DNA of 64,000 nt from an uncultured Eubacteriales bacterium (lineage in GTDB: Bacteria; Bacillota; Clostridia; Oscillospirales; Oscillospiraceae): positions 1 through 64,000 of the forward strand of contig UQYT01000011.1 in NCBI GenBank assembly GCA_900545405.1. The letters run 5' to 3'. A program made the position numbers and the translations under genes. Every line of letters begins with the position of its first letter. The first letter of the stretch is position 1. Positions 31,214 to 39,334 of this stretch are shown one piece after another. The notes beneath the pieces are model-generated. The model saw only the letters and a list, made by a program, of their open reading frames with translations, ran no database searches and was not told the DNA's origin.

Positions 31214-32806
31214 GTGCTGAATAAGCTGAGGGAGTTCCGGGCGCTGAACGCCTTTGCCAAAAGGCAGAGCGTGGGTATGCAGAGAAAGCTGATGCTCTAC
31301 TGGGTGTCCATGATCCTCGTGGTCTTTGCGGCGGTCATCCTCCTCCTGTCCATCGCCGGGGCCTTTTCTCAAAACGACGTGCAGCTCCATGAGGTGATGG
31401 AGCTGCACATGAACAACACAAGGGACAGCCTGACAAGCCATCTCGACCGCCTGACCGCCCAGAGTCTGGAGCTCTCCAGAGAGCTTAGCCGCGAGCTTGA
31501 AGCGGCGCTGGCGCAGGAGGGCGTCTCGCTCGGGGAAGCCAACGACGACCCGGAGCGGCTGCGGAGGCTGCAGCAGGTCATGTACCCGCTGGTCAACACC
31601 ACCCTGCAGACAGCCGACTGCAACGGCGCATATGTGATACTGGACGCGACGGCCAACACCTCTTTGGAGGTGGCGGAGCACTCGCGGAGCGGCATCCACC
31701 TGCGCTACTCCAACCTCAGCGCCAGCAGCCCGGTCACGCCTACGGTGGTCTACTTCCGCGGTATCCCCGACATCGCCCGGCAAAAGGATCTGGAGCTCCA
31801 CAACAGATGGAACCTGGAGTTTGACACCGACCAGCTCCCGGGCTGCCGGGAGCTCATGGACAGCTCCGTGGACAGGCCGGCGGAGCGCTATTTCTGGTCG
31901 CGCCGTATAGAATTGAAAGACACATGGGAGTCCGCCATGCTGCTGTGCGTCCCAATCGTGGGCAGCGATGGGAGCATATACGGCGTCTGCGGCGTCGAGC
32001 TGAGCGCATTGTACTTCCAATTGTCCTATCCCGCGGTGGATGGAAAATTCGGCTCCGCCGTGACCGTGCTGGCCCCTTTGCGGGACGGCCGGCTCATGCT
32101 CTCCGAGGGGCTGGTCGGCAGCGTCAGCGGCACCTATCTGGACGGACACGAGACCCTCGCCATCCACCAGGGGCGCTACTACAACGAATACGACTCGGGC
32201 TCCGAGCGGTATATCGGCCTGCACCAGACCATGCAGATATCCAGAGGCGAGGCCGGGGACACCGTCTGGGCCGCCGCCATCCTGATACCGCAGGACAGCT
32301 ACGCCGCATACACTGCGGGCGTGCAAAAGACCTGGGTCATCGCGGCCCTGGGGCTGCTTCTGGCGCTCTTGGCTCTCTCCTTCTTTCTGTCGCGGAGATT
32401 TGTCCGGCCCATCACCGACAGCCTTAAGCGCTTCCAGCTGGAGGAAATGCCGGAGCCAGGCATATACTCCGGCATCTCCGAGGTGGACGAGCTCGCGGAG
32501 TTCCTGCACGCCCGGGCGCGGAACCAACGGCTGGAACAGGGCGACCTTCCGCCCAATATAGCGGAGCTATTCGACCAGTTCGTGGAGCGTAAGGACCTGC
32601 TCACGGAGGCAGAGCGGAACATCCTCCGCTACTATATAGACGGGCACGAGATATCGGAAATACCCGACCTCGCGTTCATCAGCATGAGCACGGTCAGGAA
32701 GCACAACCGGAGCATCTACGAGAAACTCGGCGTGGCCTCACGGGACGAGCTGATGCTCTACATTGACCTTCTCCGCCGCTGCGGAAGGCTTCAGGAGCTT
32801 TTCTAA
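31214..32806 (+). CDS. Membrane-anchored LuxR-type one-component regulator
   Basis: A 530-residue protein with a transmembrane helix (about 27-50), an extracytoplasmic Cache-like sensor (about 55-375; WESAMLLCVPIVGSDGSIYG and GVELSALYF are Cache-type strands), a second helix (about 376-396) and a short HAMP-like stretch (RRFVRPITDSLKRFQLEEMP). The C-terminus is a LuxR-like helix-turn-helix: LTEAERNILRYYIDGHEISE, then STVRKHNRSIYEKLGV. There is no kinase domain between sensor and DNA-binding domain, so it would bind DNA while fixed in the membrane. AGGAGG precedes the GTG start. Paired with the solute-binding lipoprotein upstream. Confidence 0.82.
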   Translation: MLNKLREFRALNAFAKRQSVGMQRKLMLYWVSMILVVFAAVILLLSIAGAFSQNDVQLHEVMELHMNNTRDSLTSHLDRLTAQSLELSRELSRELEAALAQEGVSLGEANDDPERLRRLQQVMYPLVNTTLQTADCNGAYVILDATANTSLEVAEHSRSGIHLRYSNLSASSPVTPTVVYFRGIPDIARQKDLELHNRWNLEFDTDQLPGCRELMDSSVDRPAERYFWSRRIELKDTWESAMLLCVPIVGSDGSIYGVCGVELSALYFQLSYPAVDGKFGSAVTVLAPLRDGRLMLSEGLVGSVSGTYLDGHETLAIHQGRYYNEYDSGSERYIGLHQTMQISRGEAGDTVWAAAILIPQDSYAAYTAGVQKTWVIAALGLLLALLALSFFLSRRFVRPITDSLKRFQLEEMPEPGIYSGISEVDELAEFLHARARNQRLEQGDLPPNIAELFDQFVERKDLLTEAERNILRYYIDGHEISEIPDLAFISMSTVRKHNRSIYEKLGVASRDELMLYIDLLRRCGRLQELF

Positions 32807-32826
32807 GGCCAACTGCTCAATACAGC

Positions 32827-32864
32827 AACGCGCACAAAACCAGCCTAACGGTTTTGTGCGCGTT
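32827..32864 (+). terminator. Terminator after the membrane LuxR-type regulator
   Basis: ACGCGCACAAAACC pairs with GGTTTTGTGCGCGT across an 8 nt loop. Confidence 0.8.
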
Positions 32865-32880
32865 CTCTATTATCCAATGG

Positions 32881-32910
32881 ATACTTTTTGCAAAATGCGG
32901 TAAAAAGTAT
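32881..32910. promoter_or_regulatory. Inverted repeat upstream of the zinc-ribbon/kinase operon
   Basis: Perfect 9 bp arms ATACTTTTT/AAAAAGTAT separated by 12 bp. Confidence 0.5.
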
Positions 32911-32932
32911 CCGGCAGACCATATGCTCCGCC

Positions 32933-32960
32933 TTCTGCTCCTGTTATAACAGGAGCAGAA
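32933..32960. promoter_or_regulatory. Perfect 28 bp palindrome before the zinc-ribbon/kinase operon
   Basis: The 14 bp half TTCTGCTCCTGTTA is followed at once by its exact reverse complement, 20 bp before the start codon region. A symmetric dimer-binding operator or a hairpin that hides the ribosome site (AAAGGAGG at 32965-32972) are both possible. Confidence 0.65.
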
Positions 32961-32980
32961 ATGTAAAGGAGGCACGCGGT

Positions 32981-33334
32981 ATGACAAGTCTGTTGTCCGG
33001 CCATCTGGAGGATTGTTCAACTCCGCAGTATTTCTGCTTTTCCATTCGCTGCGAGGTGTGCGGAGAATATTGGTACAGCAGCAGCATACCTTTTTCCAAA
33101 GCGGCGCAGGCGTCGGAGCACCGTGAGAAAAAGGAGCTCTACGACGCCATCTACCAGCGCGAGCGGCAGCGTGCCCGGCTGACCGCCGGGCAGGAGGCGA
33201 GGGAGCGCTTCAGCCAATGCCCCATCTGCCGGAGGCTGGTCTGCGACTCCTGCTTTCTCATCTGCGACGAGATGGATATGTGCCGTGAGTGCGCCGGGAG
33301 AATGAAGGAGCCTGGGGAGCCGGTGGCGCCATGA
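32981..33334 (+). CDS. Small cysteine-rich zinc-binding protein
   Basis: A 117-residue protein with two paired Cys motifs: CEVCGEYW (about 25) and CPICRRLVCDSCF with CREC (about 80-105). It should bind two zinc ions in ribbon- or treble-clef-like knuckles. A charged helix (ASEHREKKELYDAIYQRERQ) joins them. No membrane segment. AAAGGAGG before ATG. Its stop overlaps the ATG of the sensor gene (ATGA), so it is made together with the kinase system and may be a cytosolic partner. Confidence 0.7.
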   Translation: MTSLLSGHLEDCSTPQYFCFSIRCEVCGEYWYSSSIPFSKAAQASEHREKKELYDAIYQRERQRARLTAGQEARERFSQCPICRRLVCDSCFLICDEMDMCRECAGRMKEPGEPVAP

Positions 33335-35751
33335 AGATACGTTTTTTGCCCCTAATACTGCTGTGCCTGTTGCTTGGCGGATGCAGCAGGGCAGTTGCCG
33401 GGGGGCATTTGATTTCCGCAGCAGAGGGCTCAGAGGAGTACTGCACAGTCTTGAACACATTCCTCCCCGGTTATATCCCCAGGGAGCCGGAGGATACCCT
33501 GTATGCGGAGGTATCCCGGGGCAATGCGGTCGCCTGCTTCGATGTGCAGGCGGTCCCGGCCATGAGGCGGGGCGTCGGCCGGTACTGGTATCCTCATGTG
33601 CTGGGTACGGTGGTGTTGGCGGTGGACCGTACACGGACAGACGAGGTAATCACAGGCTGGGGCAGCCTCCTGCACAGCCGCACCCCTGTCGGCATGAGCA
33701 GCTTCTCTGTCATCCGCAATATGCTGGCCATGGGTGCGCTGTCCTACGGACTGAATCAGAAGGAGCCTGCAAAACAGGATGCCCTGGACTTCCTGGAGCA
33801 CCTCAACCGGAATGGAGGATTTGAGCTGGACGGGTCGGATGCCCCCATTTTGATCTGCCTGGACTACGAGGTCGCCGAATGGAACCGAAACGGAGAAAAC
33901 TACGAGATAATCGTGCCGGAGGAGGGGACGCTGTCCTTCCGCCTGGGCCTGCTCTCGGATTCTCCGCTCGCACTGGAGCCCGGTCTGGACGAGGCGCTGC
34001 TGTCCGCCGGCCTGCCCCCCGCAAGCGGCGAAAGGCCGCAGGGCTTTCCCGGCGATTACAGCGCGGCCCATACGCTGAGCGAGGAGGACTACGACTGGTT
34101 TCTGGAGCTTGCCGGAGACAGCAGCAGAGACCTGCGCCGGCAGGTTTTCCACACCCGCCTCTATACTACGGCAGACCTCAGAGAGCACATTCTCTCCGCC
34201 CTGCTCATTTCCGCCGCGATATTGCTGTGGAAAGGGACGGTGTCACACAGAATGGTCCGCCGTGATGTCCGCCGTGCAGTTGGCGTGATGGGCTGGCTCA
34301 TCGTGGGCTGGCTGCTGCTGCGCCTGTTCAAATACCAACTGCTGTCGGAAGGAACCCTGTGCCGGATGTGCTGGTATGGTTACTATATCTTCCAGCTGGC
34401 TCTGCCTGCCGCGCTGCTTTATCTGACTGAGCTCCTGGACCGCAAAGAGGGCGAAATGCGCCTTGTGCGCCCCCTGTGGCCGCCCCTTGTCTGCTATGCG
34501 TTCTCGGTGCTGCTGGTGATGACCAATGACTTGCACCAGCTGGTGTTCATTTTCGACCCAGGCGGAAACTGGGCGAGCGATTATAGTTACGGACCGGGAT
34601 ATTGGATTGTTGCAGCCTTTTCACTCCTGTTTTTTGCGCTGGCCCTTGTAAAACTCTTCTGCAAAGGACGCAGGAGCAAATACTGGGGCGGCAAAGTGTT
34701 CCCACTGCTCCTCTGTGCGGGCCTGCTCGCGTATGTCGTCGCCTATATTTGCCGCATACCTCTGGCGTGGGAGAGCGATATAACGGTCTGCATCTGTATT
34801 ATTTCCGTTCTGTTTTTTGAAACAGTACTCCGCGCGGGACTGATTCCGGTCAATATCCGATACCACAGGCTGTTTGCTGCTGCGCCCATCAGTCTGGCCC
34901 TGCTGGACGAGGACGGACGCACGGTTCTTTCCTCCCGCGATGCGTCTCCCATATCCCGCTCCATCTGGAGACGGCTGCTCACGGATATGGAGCACCCGCT
35001 GCTCCGGGATAATGACACGCAGCTCCATGCGGTCGCCATCCACGGCGGCATGGCTGTGTGGCAGGAGGACCTCTCCCAGCTGAACCGGCTGCGGAAGGAA
35101 ATACAGGATGTGCAGGCCCGTTTGGAGGCGGCCAATGCCCTTCTGCGTGAGGAGGGCGAGGTCAAAAGACGCCTCATGACTGCGGAGGCGAACCGCGCCC
35201 TCTTTGAACAGCTCGACCGTGATATGGAGCAGCGCGTTTCCTCTCTGGCGGGCCTCATAAAAAGCCTGCCTGAAACGGAGCAGCCGAGGGACGCGGCCGC
35301 ATACATCACCCTGTGCCTGTGCCACATAAAGCGCAGGTGCAACCTGTTCTTTCTGGCCTGTCAGGGCGAAGCCCTGCTCGGGGACGAACTCGGCATTTAC
35401 CTCGACGAGCTGGCTGAGCTGGCCCGCTATTCGGGGCTGCAGACGCTCATCCGCTGTGGGCAGAGCGGCCCCATGGAGATACGCAGCGCCTCGCTCTGCT
35501 ACGACTTCGCCTTTGAGACCATATCCCTTGCGCTGAAGGCGGAGGCCTCGCCGCTGATGGGCTGGCTTGAGGCGGAGGTTGGGCGGCTGACATTCCGTTT
35601 CCTCCCGGGCAGTGACCCCGTGGAATGGCGCTTCTCGGAGGAGCTGACGGCGGCGGTGACCGGCTCGGGCGGGCAGATAGCCTGCAAGGATCTCGACGAC
35701 GCCGTCGGCATATGCCTGACCCTACCCTTGGGAGGTGAGACTCGTGGCTGA
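33331..35751 (+). CDS. 7TM sensor protein with histidine-kinase-like C-terminus lacking the ATPase domain
   Basis: An 806-residue protein. The N-terminal signal has a lipobox (LLGGC, Cys about 16). An extracytoplasmic domain (about 25-290) precedes six to seven hydrophobic helices (about 295-520) with TNDLHQLVFIF, as in 7TM histidine-kinase sensor regions (PF16927). A PAS-like segment (APISLALLDEDGRTVLSSRD) and a coiled coil (about 590-640) follow. The last 150 residues look like a degenerate kinase: no N-box, no D-x-G-x-G and no G-x-G motif. The start overlaps the upstream stop. It is followed by a true kinase, so it may act as the sensor half of a heteromer. Confidence 0.75.
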   Translation: MKIRFLPLILLCLLLGGCSRAVAGGHLISAAEGSEEYCTVLNTFLPGYIPREPEDTLYAEVSRGNAVACFDVQAVPAMRRGVGRYWYPHVLGTVVLAVDRTRTDEVITGWGSLLHSRTPVGMSSFSVIRNMLAMGALSYGLNQKEPAKQDALDFLEHLNRNGGFELDGSDAPILICLDYEVAEWNRNGENYEIIVPEEGTLSFRLGLLSDSPLALEPGLDEALLSAGLPPASGERPQGFPGDYSAAHTLSEEDYDWFLELAGDSSRDLRRQVFHTRLYTTADLREHILSALLISAAILLWKGTVSHRMVRRDVRRAVGVMGWLIVGWLLLRLFKYQLLSEGTLCRMCWYGYYIFQLALPAALLYLTELLDRKEGEMRLVRPLWPPLVCYAFSVLLVMTNDLHQLVFIFDPGGNWASDYSYGPGYWIVAAFSLLFFALALVKLFCKGRRSKYWGGKVFPLLLCAGLLAYVVAYICRIPLAWESDITVCICIISVLFFETVLRAGLIPVNIRYHRLFAAAPISLALLDEDGRTVLSSRDASPISRSIWRRLLTDMEHPLLRDNDTQLHAVAIHGGMAVWQEDLSQLNRLRKEIQDVQARLEAANALLREEGEVKRRLMTAEANRALFEQLDRDMEQRVSSLAGLIKSLPETEQPRDAAAYITLCLCHIKRRCNLFFLACQGEALLGDELGIYLDELAELARYSGLQTLIRCGQSGPMEIRSASLCYDFAFETISLALKAEASPLMGWLEAEVGRLTFRFLPGSDPVEWRFSEELTAAVTGSGGQIACKDLDDAVGICLTLPLGGETRG

Positions 35752-37183
35752 GTTCTACCGTCTGCCGAATTTGGCGCTGACGGCGCTGGTCATGGCGCTC
35801 GCGCTGTGCATCGTACTGCAAACCCTGGCCATTTCCTACAGCATCCGCCGCCTGCCTGCCGGCTGGTCGCGCAGGCTGGAAAACGGCATGGAGTGCGCCG
35901 TGCTTGCGGTTTTGTTTATCTTCGCCGCGCTCCTCGCCCAGGTGCAGTATGCGCTCTACTGCGGCTTTCTGGCGCCCGGCGCCTATGGTCCGGCGCGGCA
36001 GGCCGTATTCCTGCTCACGGCGGTGCTGGGCGTCTCAGCGGCGGTGTCAGCGGAGCTCGTCTGGCCGTTTTTCGCCGTCGGCGGGGCGGCAGTCCTGCTG
36101 CCCGTGGCCGAGCTCATCATGGGAAAAGCGTATCCCCTCTTTTTCCTTGCAGGTATTTTGTTTTTCCTGCTGCGCAGCGCGCACATCTGCCTGATGCGCC
36201 GGCGGGAGCTCCGGACCCAGCTCTCTTACATATCCGTCAAAGAGGCCATCGACAGCCTGCACACGGGGCTGCTGTTCTACCGCCCGGAGGGAGACATCCT
36301 GCTGTGCAACCACCGGATGGACGCGCTGGCAAGGCAGATGACGGGTCAGGCCCTGCAAAACGGCGTGGAGTTCCGGCGGCTTCTGGACAGCGGCCCGCTC
36401 TGCGGCTGCGAGCGGGAGACGCTTGGCGGGCAGCAGGTGTTCCGCCTTCCGGACTCCTCCGTGTGGAGCGTGTCCGCGCACGATATCCCGATGGGCTGCC
36501 GGACGCTGGTGCTGCTGACCGCCGACGACGTCACGGAGCGCTGGGACGCCGTGACGCTCCTCGCCGAGCGTAACAGGGCACTGGAAAAACGCGGGCAGGA
36601 GCTGCGCCACAACATCGAAAACCTGCAGGCCATCTGCGAAGCGGAGGAGATAGCCCGGAGCAAGGGCCGGGTACACGACCTGCTCGGGCAGCGCATAAGC
36701 CTGCTGCTCCGCGCCCTGCGGGACCACCAGCAGCCCGATGAGGCCCTGCTCATGGATTTCGCCTGCAGCCTTCCCACGGCGCTCCGTGAGGACAGGAGGC
36801 CGAGCCCCGCCCACCGCCTGGGGAGGCTGAGAGAGACGTTCCAGGGCATGGACGTGTCCGTGGAGTTCCGCGGCGAGCTGCCCGAGGACGCTGACGCGGC
36901 GGACAGCTTTGCCGAGATCGCCGTGGAGTGCGTCACCAACGCCGTGCGACACGGCTATGCCACCCGCGTCCAGTTCCATTTCTTCCAGAATGACTGCTGG
37001 CGCATGACGGTGACGGACAACGGGCTGCCGCCTTCCGGGCCGGTGCGTGAGGGCGGCGGCATAGGCGGGATGCGCCGCAGGATAGACAGGCTCGGCGGCA
37101 CGCTTGAGCTGCATACCGTTCCACGGTTCCGTATCGAGATCTCTGTCCCAAAGGAGGCGGTACAGGAATGTTCAAAGTTCTGA
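35744..37183 (+). CDS. Membrane sensor histidine kinase (HATPase_c, NarX/DesK-like)
   Basis: A 479-residue kinase. Four to five membrane helices (about 10-30, 45-70, 80-100, 105-155) lead to a PAS-like domain (about 170-270), a helix pair with the phospho-acceptor motif GRVHDLLGQRISLLLRAL (His about 308), and an ATPase domain with N-box VECVTNAVRHG, DNGLPP and GGIGGM motifs. The family phosphorylates NarL-type regulators, and one follows directly with 16 bp overlap. GTG at 35744 has GGGAGG seven bases upstream and overlaps the previous gene by 8 bp; an upstream GTG lacks this spacing. Confidence 0.88.
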   Translation: MAEFYRLPNLALTALVMALALCIVLQTLAISYSIRRLPAGWSRRLENGMECAVLAVLFIFAALLAQVQYALYCGFLAPGAYGPARQAVFLLTAVLGVSAAVSAELVWPFFAVGGAAVLLPVAELIMGKAYPLFFLAGILFFLLRSAHICLMRRRELRTQLSYISVKEAIDSLHTGLLFYRPEGDILLCNHRMDALARQMTGQALQNGVEFRRLLDSGPLCGCERETLGGQQVFRLPDSSVWSVSAHDIPMGCRTLVLLTADDVTERWDAVTLLAERNRALEKRGQELRHNIENLQAICEAEEIARSKGRVHDLLGQRISLLLRALRDHQQPDEALLMDFACSLPTALREDRRPSPAHRLGRLRETFQGMDVSVEFRGELPEDADAADSFAEIAVECVTNAVRHGYATRVQFHFFQNDCWRMTVTDNGLPPSGPVREGGGIGGMRRRIDRLGGTLELHTVPRFRIEISVPKEAVQECSKF

Positions 37184-37785
37184 TAGTGGAGGATCACGCG
37201 TCCATGCGCGAATCGCTGACGACGGCGCTGGAGGCAGCCGGGGATTTTACCGTGGTGGGTGAAGTGCCAAACGCCGACTATGCCCTCGATTTCTGCCGGC
37301 ACCTGCACCCGGACCTGGTGCTGATAGACGTGTGCACAGAGGGCGGCGCGTCCGGGCTCAAAGCGGTGGAGGCCATACGCAAAGCATATGGGGAGATCAA
37401 GATGATCGTCATGACCGCGTTTGACGAGATCACCTATATTCCACGGGCAAAAGCCGCCGGAGCTAACGGCTTCGTCTACAAGAGCAGGAGCCTGAACTAT
37501 TTCCTGGAGGTCGCCCGCGAGGTGATGGCCGGCGGCAGCAGTTTTCCGGAGCCCAGGACCATACCCATGCCCCAGGGGGAGGCCCCGCTGACCGACCGGG
37601 AGATGGAGGTGCTCCGGCTGATGTGCAGACACATGACCAACAAGGAGATAGCCCGGGAACTGTTCATAAGCGAGAACACCGTTAAATACCACAAGATGAA
37701 TATGCTCGGCAAGACCGGCTTCTCCAAGGCGGTGGACCTGGCCTTTTACATGATCTCCAACGGCTGGATAAATCCATTGTACTGA
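37168..37785 (+). CDS. NarL/FixJ-family response regulator
   Basis: A 205-residue regulator. The receiver domain (1-125) has the acidic start VLIVEDH, the phospho-acceptor in DLVLIDVC (Asp about 53), a conserved threonine in IVMTAFDE and a lysine in GFVYKSRS. The C-terminal LuxR helix-turn-helix reads LTDREMEVLRLMCRHMTNKE, then ISENTVKYH. It overlaps the kinase gene by 16 bp, forming a complete two-component pair. The palindrome CTACCCGCTGCGGGTAG in the promoter just downstream (37814) and at 18791 is the best candidate for its binding site. Confidence 0.92.
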   Translation: MFKVLIVEDHASMRESLTTALEAAGDFTVVGEVPNADYALDFCRHLHPDLVLIDVCTEGGASGLKAVEAIRKAYGEIKMIVMTAFDEITYIPRAKAAGANGFVYKSRSLNYFLEVAREVMAGGSSFPEPRTIPMPQGEAPLTDREMEVLRLMCRHMTNKEIARELFISENTVKYHKMNMLGKTGFSKAVDLAFYMISNGWINPLY

Positions 37786-37813
37786 CGCCGCGGCTCCTGT
37801 CTCGGAGAAAAGA

Positions 37814-37858
37814 CTACCCGCTGCGGGTAGGGCGCGGGCGCGGAAAAGCTTTTACAAT
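37814..37858 (+). promoter_or_regulatory. Palindrome-controlled promoter, copy 2
   Basis: CTACCCGCTGCGGGTAG (37814-37830), 22 bp, TACAAT (37853-37858). It matches the block at 18791-18835 almost base for base, including the flanking AAAAGA and GGAAAAGCT-type sequences. It drives the lipoprotein gene at 37925. Confidence 0.75.
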
Positions 37859-37924
37859 GACTGATATGAAGGCATATATCCCGTGGCGGTCTCGCCCGGA
37901 ACGGGAGATCAGAAAGGAGCGCTT

Positions 37925-39145
37925 ATGAGAACGACGTCAAAACGAGTGACCGCGCTTTTGCTGGCGCTGGCCCTGCTGCTGGCTCTTGGCGCCTGCGCGC
38001 AAACGCAGCAGACCGAAACCGACGAGCCGACAGCAAGCACCGGCGGAAGCGGCGGCAAATACGCATTGCCCACGAGAAATGACAGTGAGCCGCCGGAAAA
38101 GCAGCCCGAGCCGACACCCGAGCCGCCGGAGCAGACCGTGTTCTCGGAAGAGGCTCAAAACTCCCTGATGTGGCTGCGCGACAGGATAGATTTCCCGCAG
38201 ACGATGTTCGGCGCGGCGTATCTCGACTATGTAGGCGGGCTTTTTGAGGAGGGCTTCGAGGCGGGCTTCCCTGAATGGATGTGGGAAGAGAACGAAGCGA
38301 TGCTGCTGGAATACCCGTTTATTGCCGAAATCGGTGCGGAACACATCCTTGGCGGTGCGGGACATCTGTACTGCATCGTGCCGGTAGATGAAAACGCGTC
38401 GGTTTCAATAAACCGCATGGAGTGGAACGAGAATACATATGCCTTCGAGGTGACCGAAGTCCTCTACCGCTCGGATACCGGCGAGCCGGTGCTGCTGTTT
38501 GCAAATCTCGACGGCATTGCCTACGAGGCCGACACGCAGGTATTGATAACCGACAGCAGCGGGAATACCTGTGAATGGTGGCCGTCGCTCGACGCGATGG
38601 GCTGTCTTGCCCCGTGCGTGTCGGAGGATGGAGACAACCTTGCGTTTGACTTTACGGAATACGGCTGGATGGCAGCACCGCTCGACCTCGCACCCTGGCT
38701 TGCCGAGGGCTGGTCAGGCATGACGGCGCTCGGGCTTGCCGGCTCCGAGGACTGGGGCATGGGCTGGTTTGTGGAAACGACGGCATGGGAGACAGACCTC
38801 CCTGCGTACTTCAGCCTGCGGTTCTATCTGGAAGATGAAACAGGCGGAATGGTCGAACTCGATTGGTTCTACAACGATTCCGATACCGCCGACGAGAGCT
38901 GGAGCGGCTTCTGGAGCATTGAGACCGTCCTTGACGGACCGAGCTATGTGACCCTAAGTATGTCCCTTGTGGGCGGCCAAAATTACGACGAAACAGCTGA
39001 CCCGATATATCTGGAGGAGACCTACCCCATGCTCATCAGCCCCAGCGGCACAGAGCTGCTGATAGCCAAAGGCGAAACCGGCATCTGCCTGCCATTCATG
39101 TCCCAGAGCACAGCAGCCTGCACACTTACGCTGATCGAAGGATAA
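37925..39145 (+). CDS. Lipoprotein of unknown function
   Basis: A 406-residue lipoprotein with lipobox LALGAC (Cys about 25) and a Pro/Glu/Thr-rich spacer (about 45-75). The exported part is rich in Trp, Asp and Tyr (MWEENEAMLLEYPF, CEWWPSLDAMGC, WSGFWSIETV) and resembles in composition the lipoprotein at 24202, but I cannot name a domain. AGAAAGGAGCG before ATG. The palindrome promoter makes it a likely target of the neighbouring two-component system, and a strong terminator follows. Confidence 0.75.
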   Translation: MRTTSKRVTALLLALALLLALGACAQTQQTETDEPTASTGGSGGKYALPTRNDSEPPEKQPEPTPEPPEQTVFSEEAQNSLMWLRDRIDFPQTMFGAAYLDYVGGLFEEGFEAGFPEWMWEENEAMLLEYPFIAEIGAEHILGGAGHLYCIVPVDENASVSINRMEWNENTYAFEVTEVLYRSDTGEPVLLFANLDGIAYEADTQVLITDSSGNTCEWWPSLDAMGCLAPCVSEDGDNLAFDFTEYGWMAAPLDLAPWLAEGWSGMTALGLAGSEDWGMGWFVETTAWETDLPAYFSLRFYLEDETGGMVELDWFYNDSDTADESWSGFWSIETVLDGPSYVTLSMSLVGGQNYDETADPIYLEETYPMLISPSGTELLIAKGETGICLPFMSQSTAACTLTLIEG

Positions 39146-39184
39146 TGTGCAAGCAATGTCCGTGTCCGGACACTCCCGAAACTC

Positions 39185-39216
39185 AAACACTCCCGGCTCT
39201 GCAGCCGGGAGTGTTT
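39185..39216 (+). terminator. Terminator of the lipoprotein gene
   Basis: AAACACTCCCGGCT pairs with AGCCGGGAGTGTTT around a CTGC loop, with further T. Confidence 0.9.
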
Positions 39217-39248
39217 TCGGCGGCGCATACTTGCGTATGCTTGGTTTT

Positions 39249-39334
39249 CCGTGACAGCCGTGACGACCGTGACGATGTTTTTAAAACAGCGCCGCTCTTT
39301 TCTTAGCCGTCACAGCCGTCGCGGTCGTCACGCC
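39249..39334. repeat. Iteron-like 9-mers in inverted array beside the RepA-like gene
   Basis: CCGTGACAG, CCGTGACGA and CCGTGACGA stand in tandem at 39249-39275. An AT-rich spacer follows, then degenerate copies on the other strand (39305-39334), making an imperfect 25 bp inverted repeat with about five mismatches. The position next to a replication-type ATPase suggests an origin or regulatory site for the excised element; inference. Confidence 0.5.

Noticed and set aside
30323..32527. 734-codon minus-strand frame across the solute-binding and LuxR-type genes
   Set aside because: It crosses two real genes and their gap and has no start signal.
33289..33330. Earlier start for the 7TM sensor gene
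   Set aside because: It would add residues before a proper signal peptide; the ATG at 33331 overlaps the previous stop in the usual ATGA manner.
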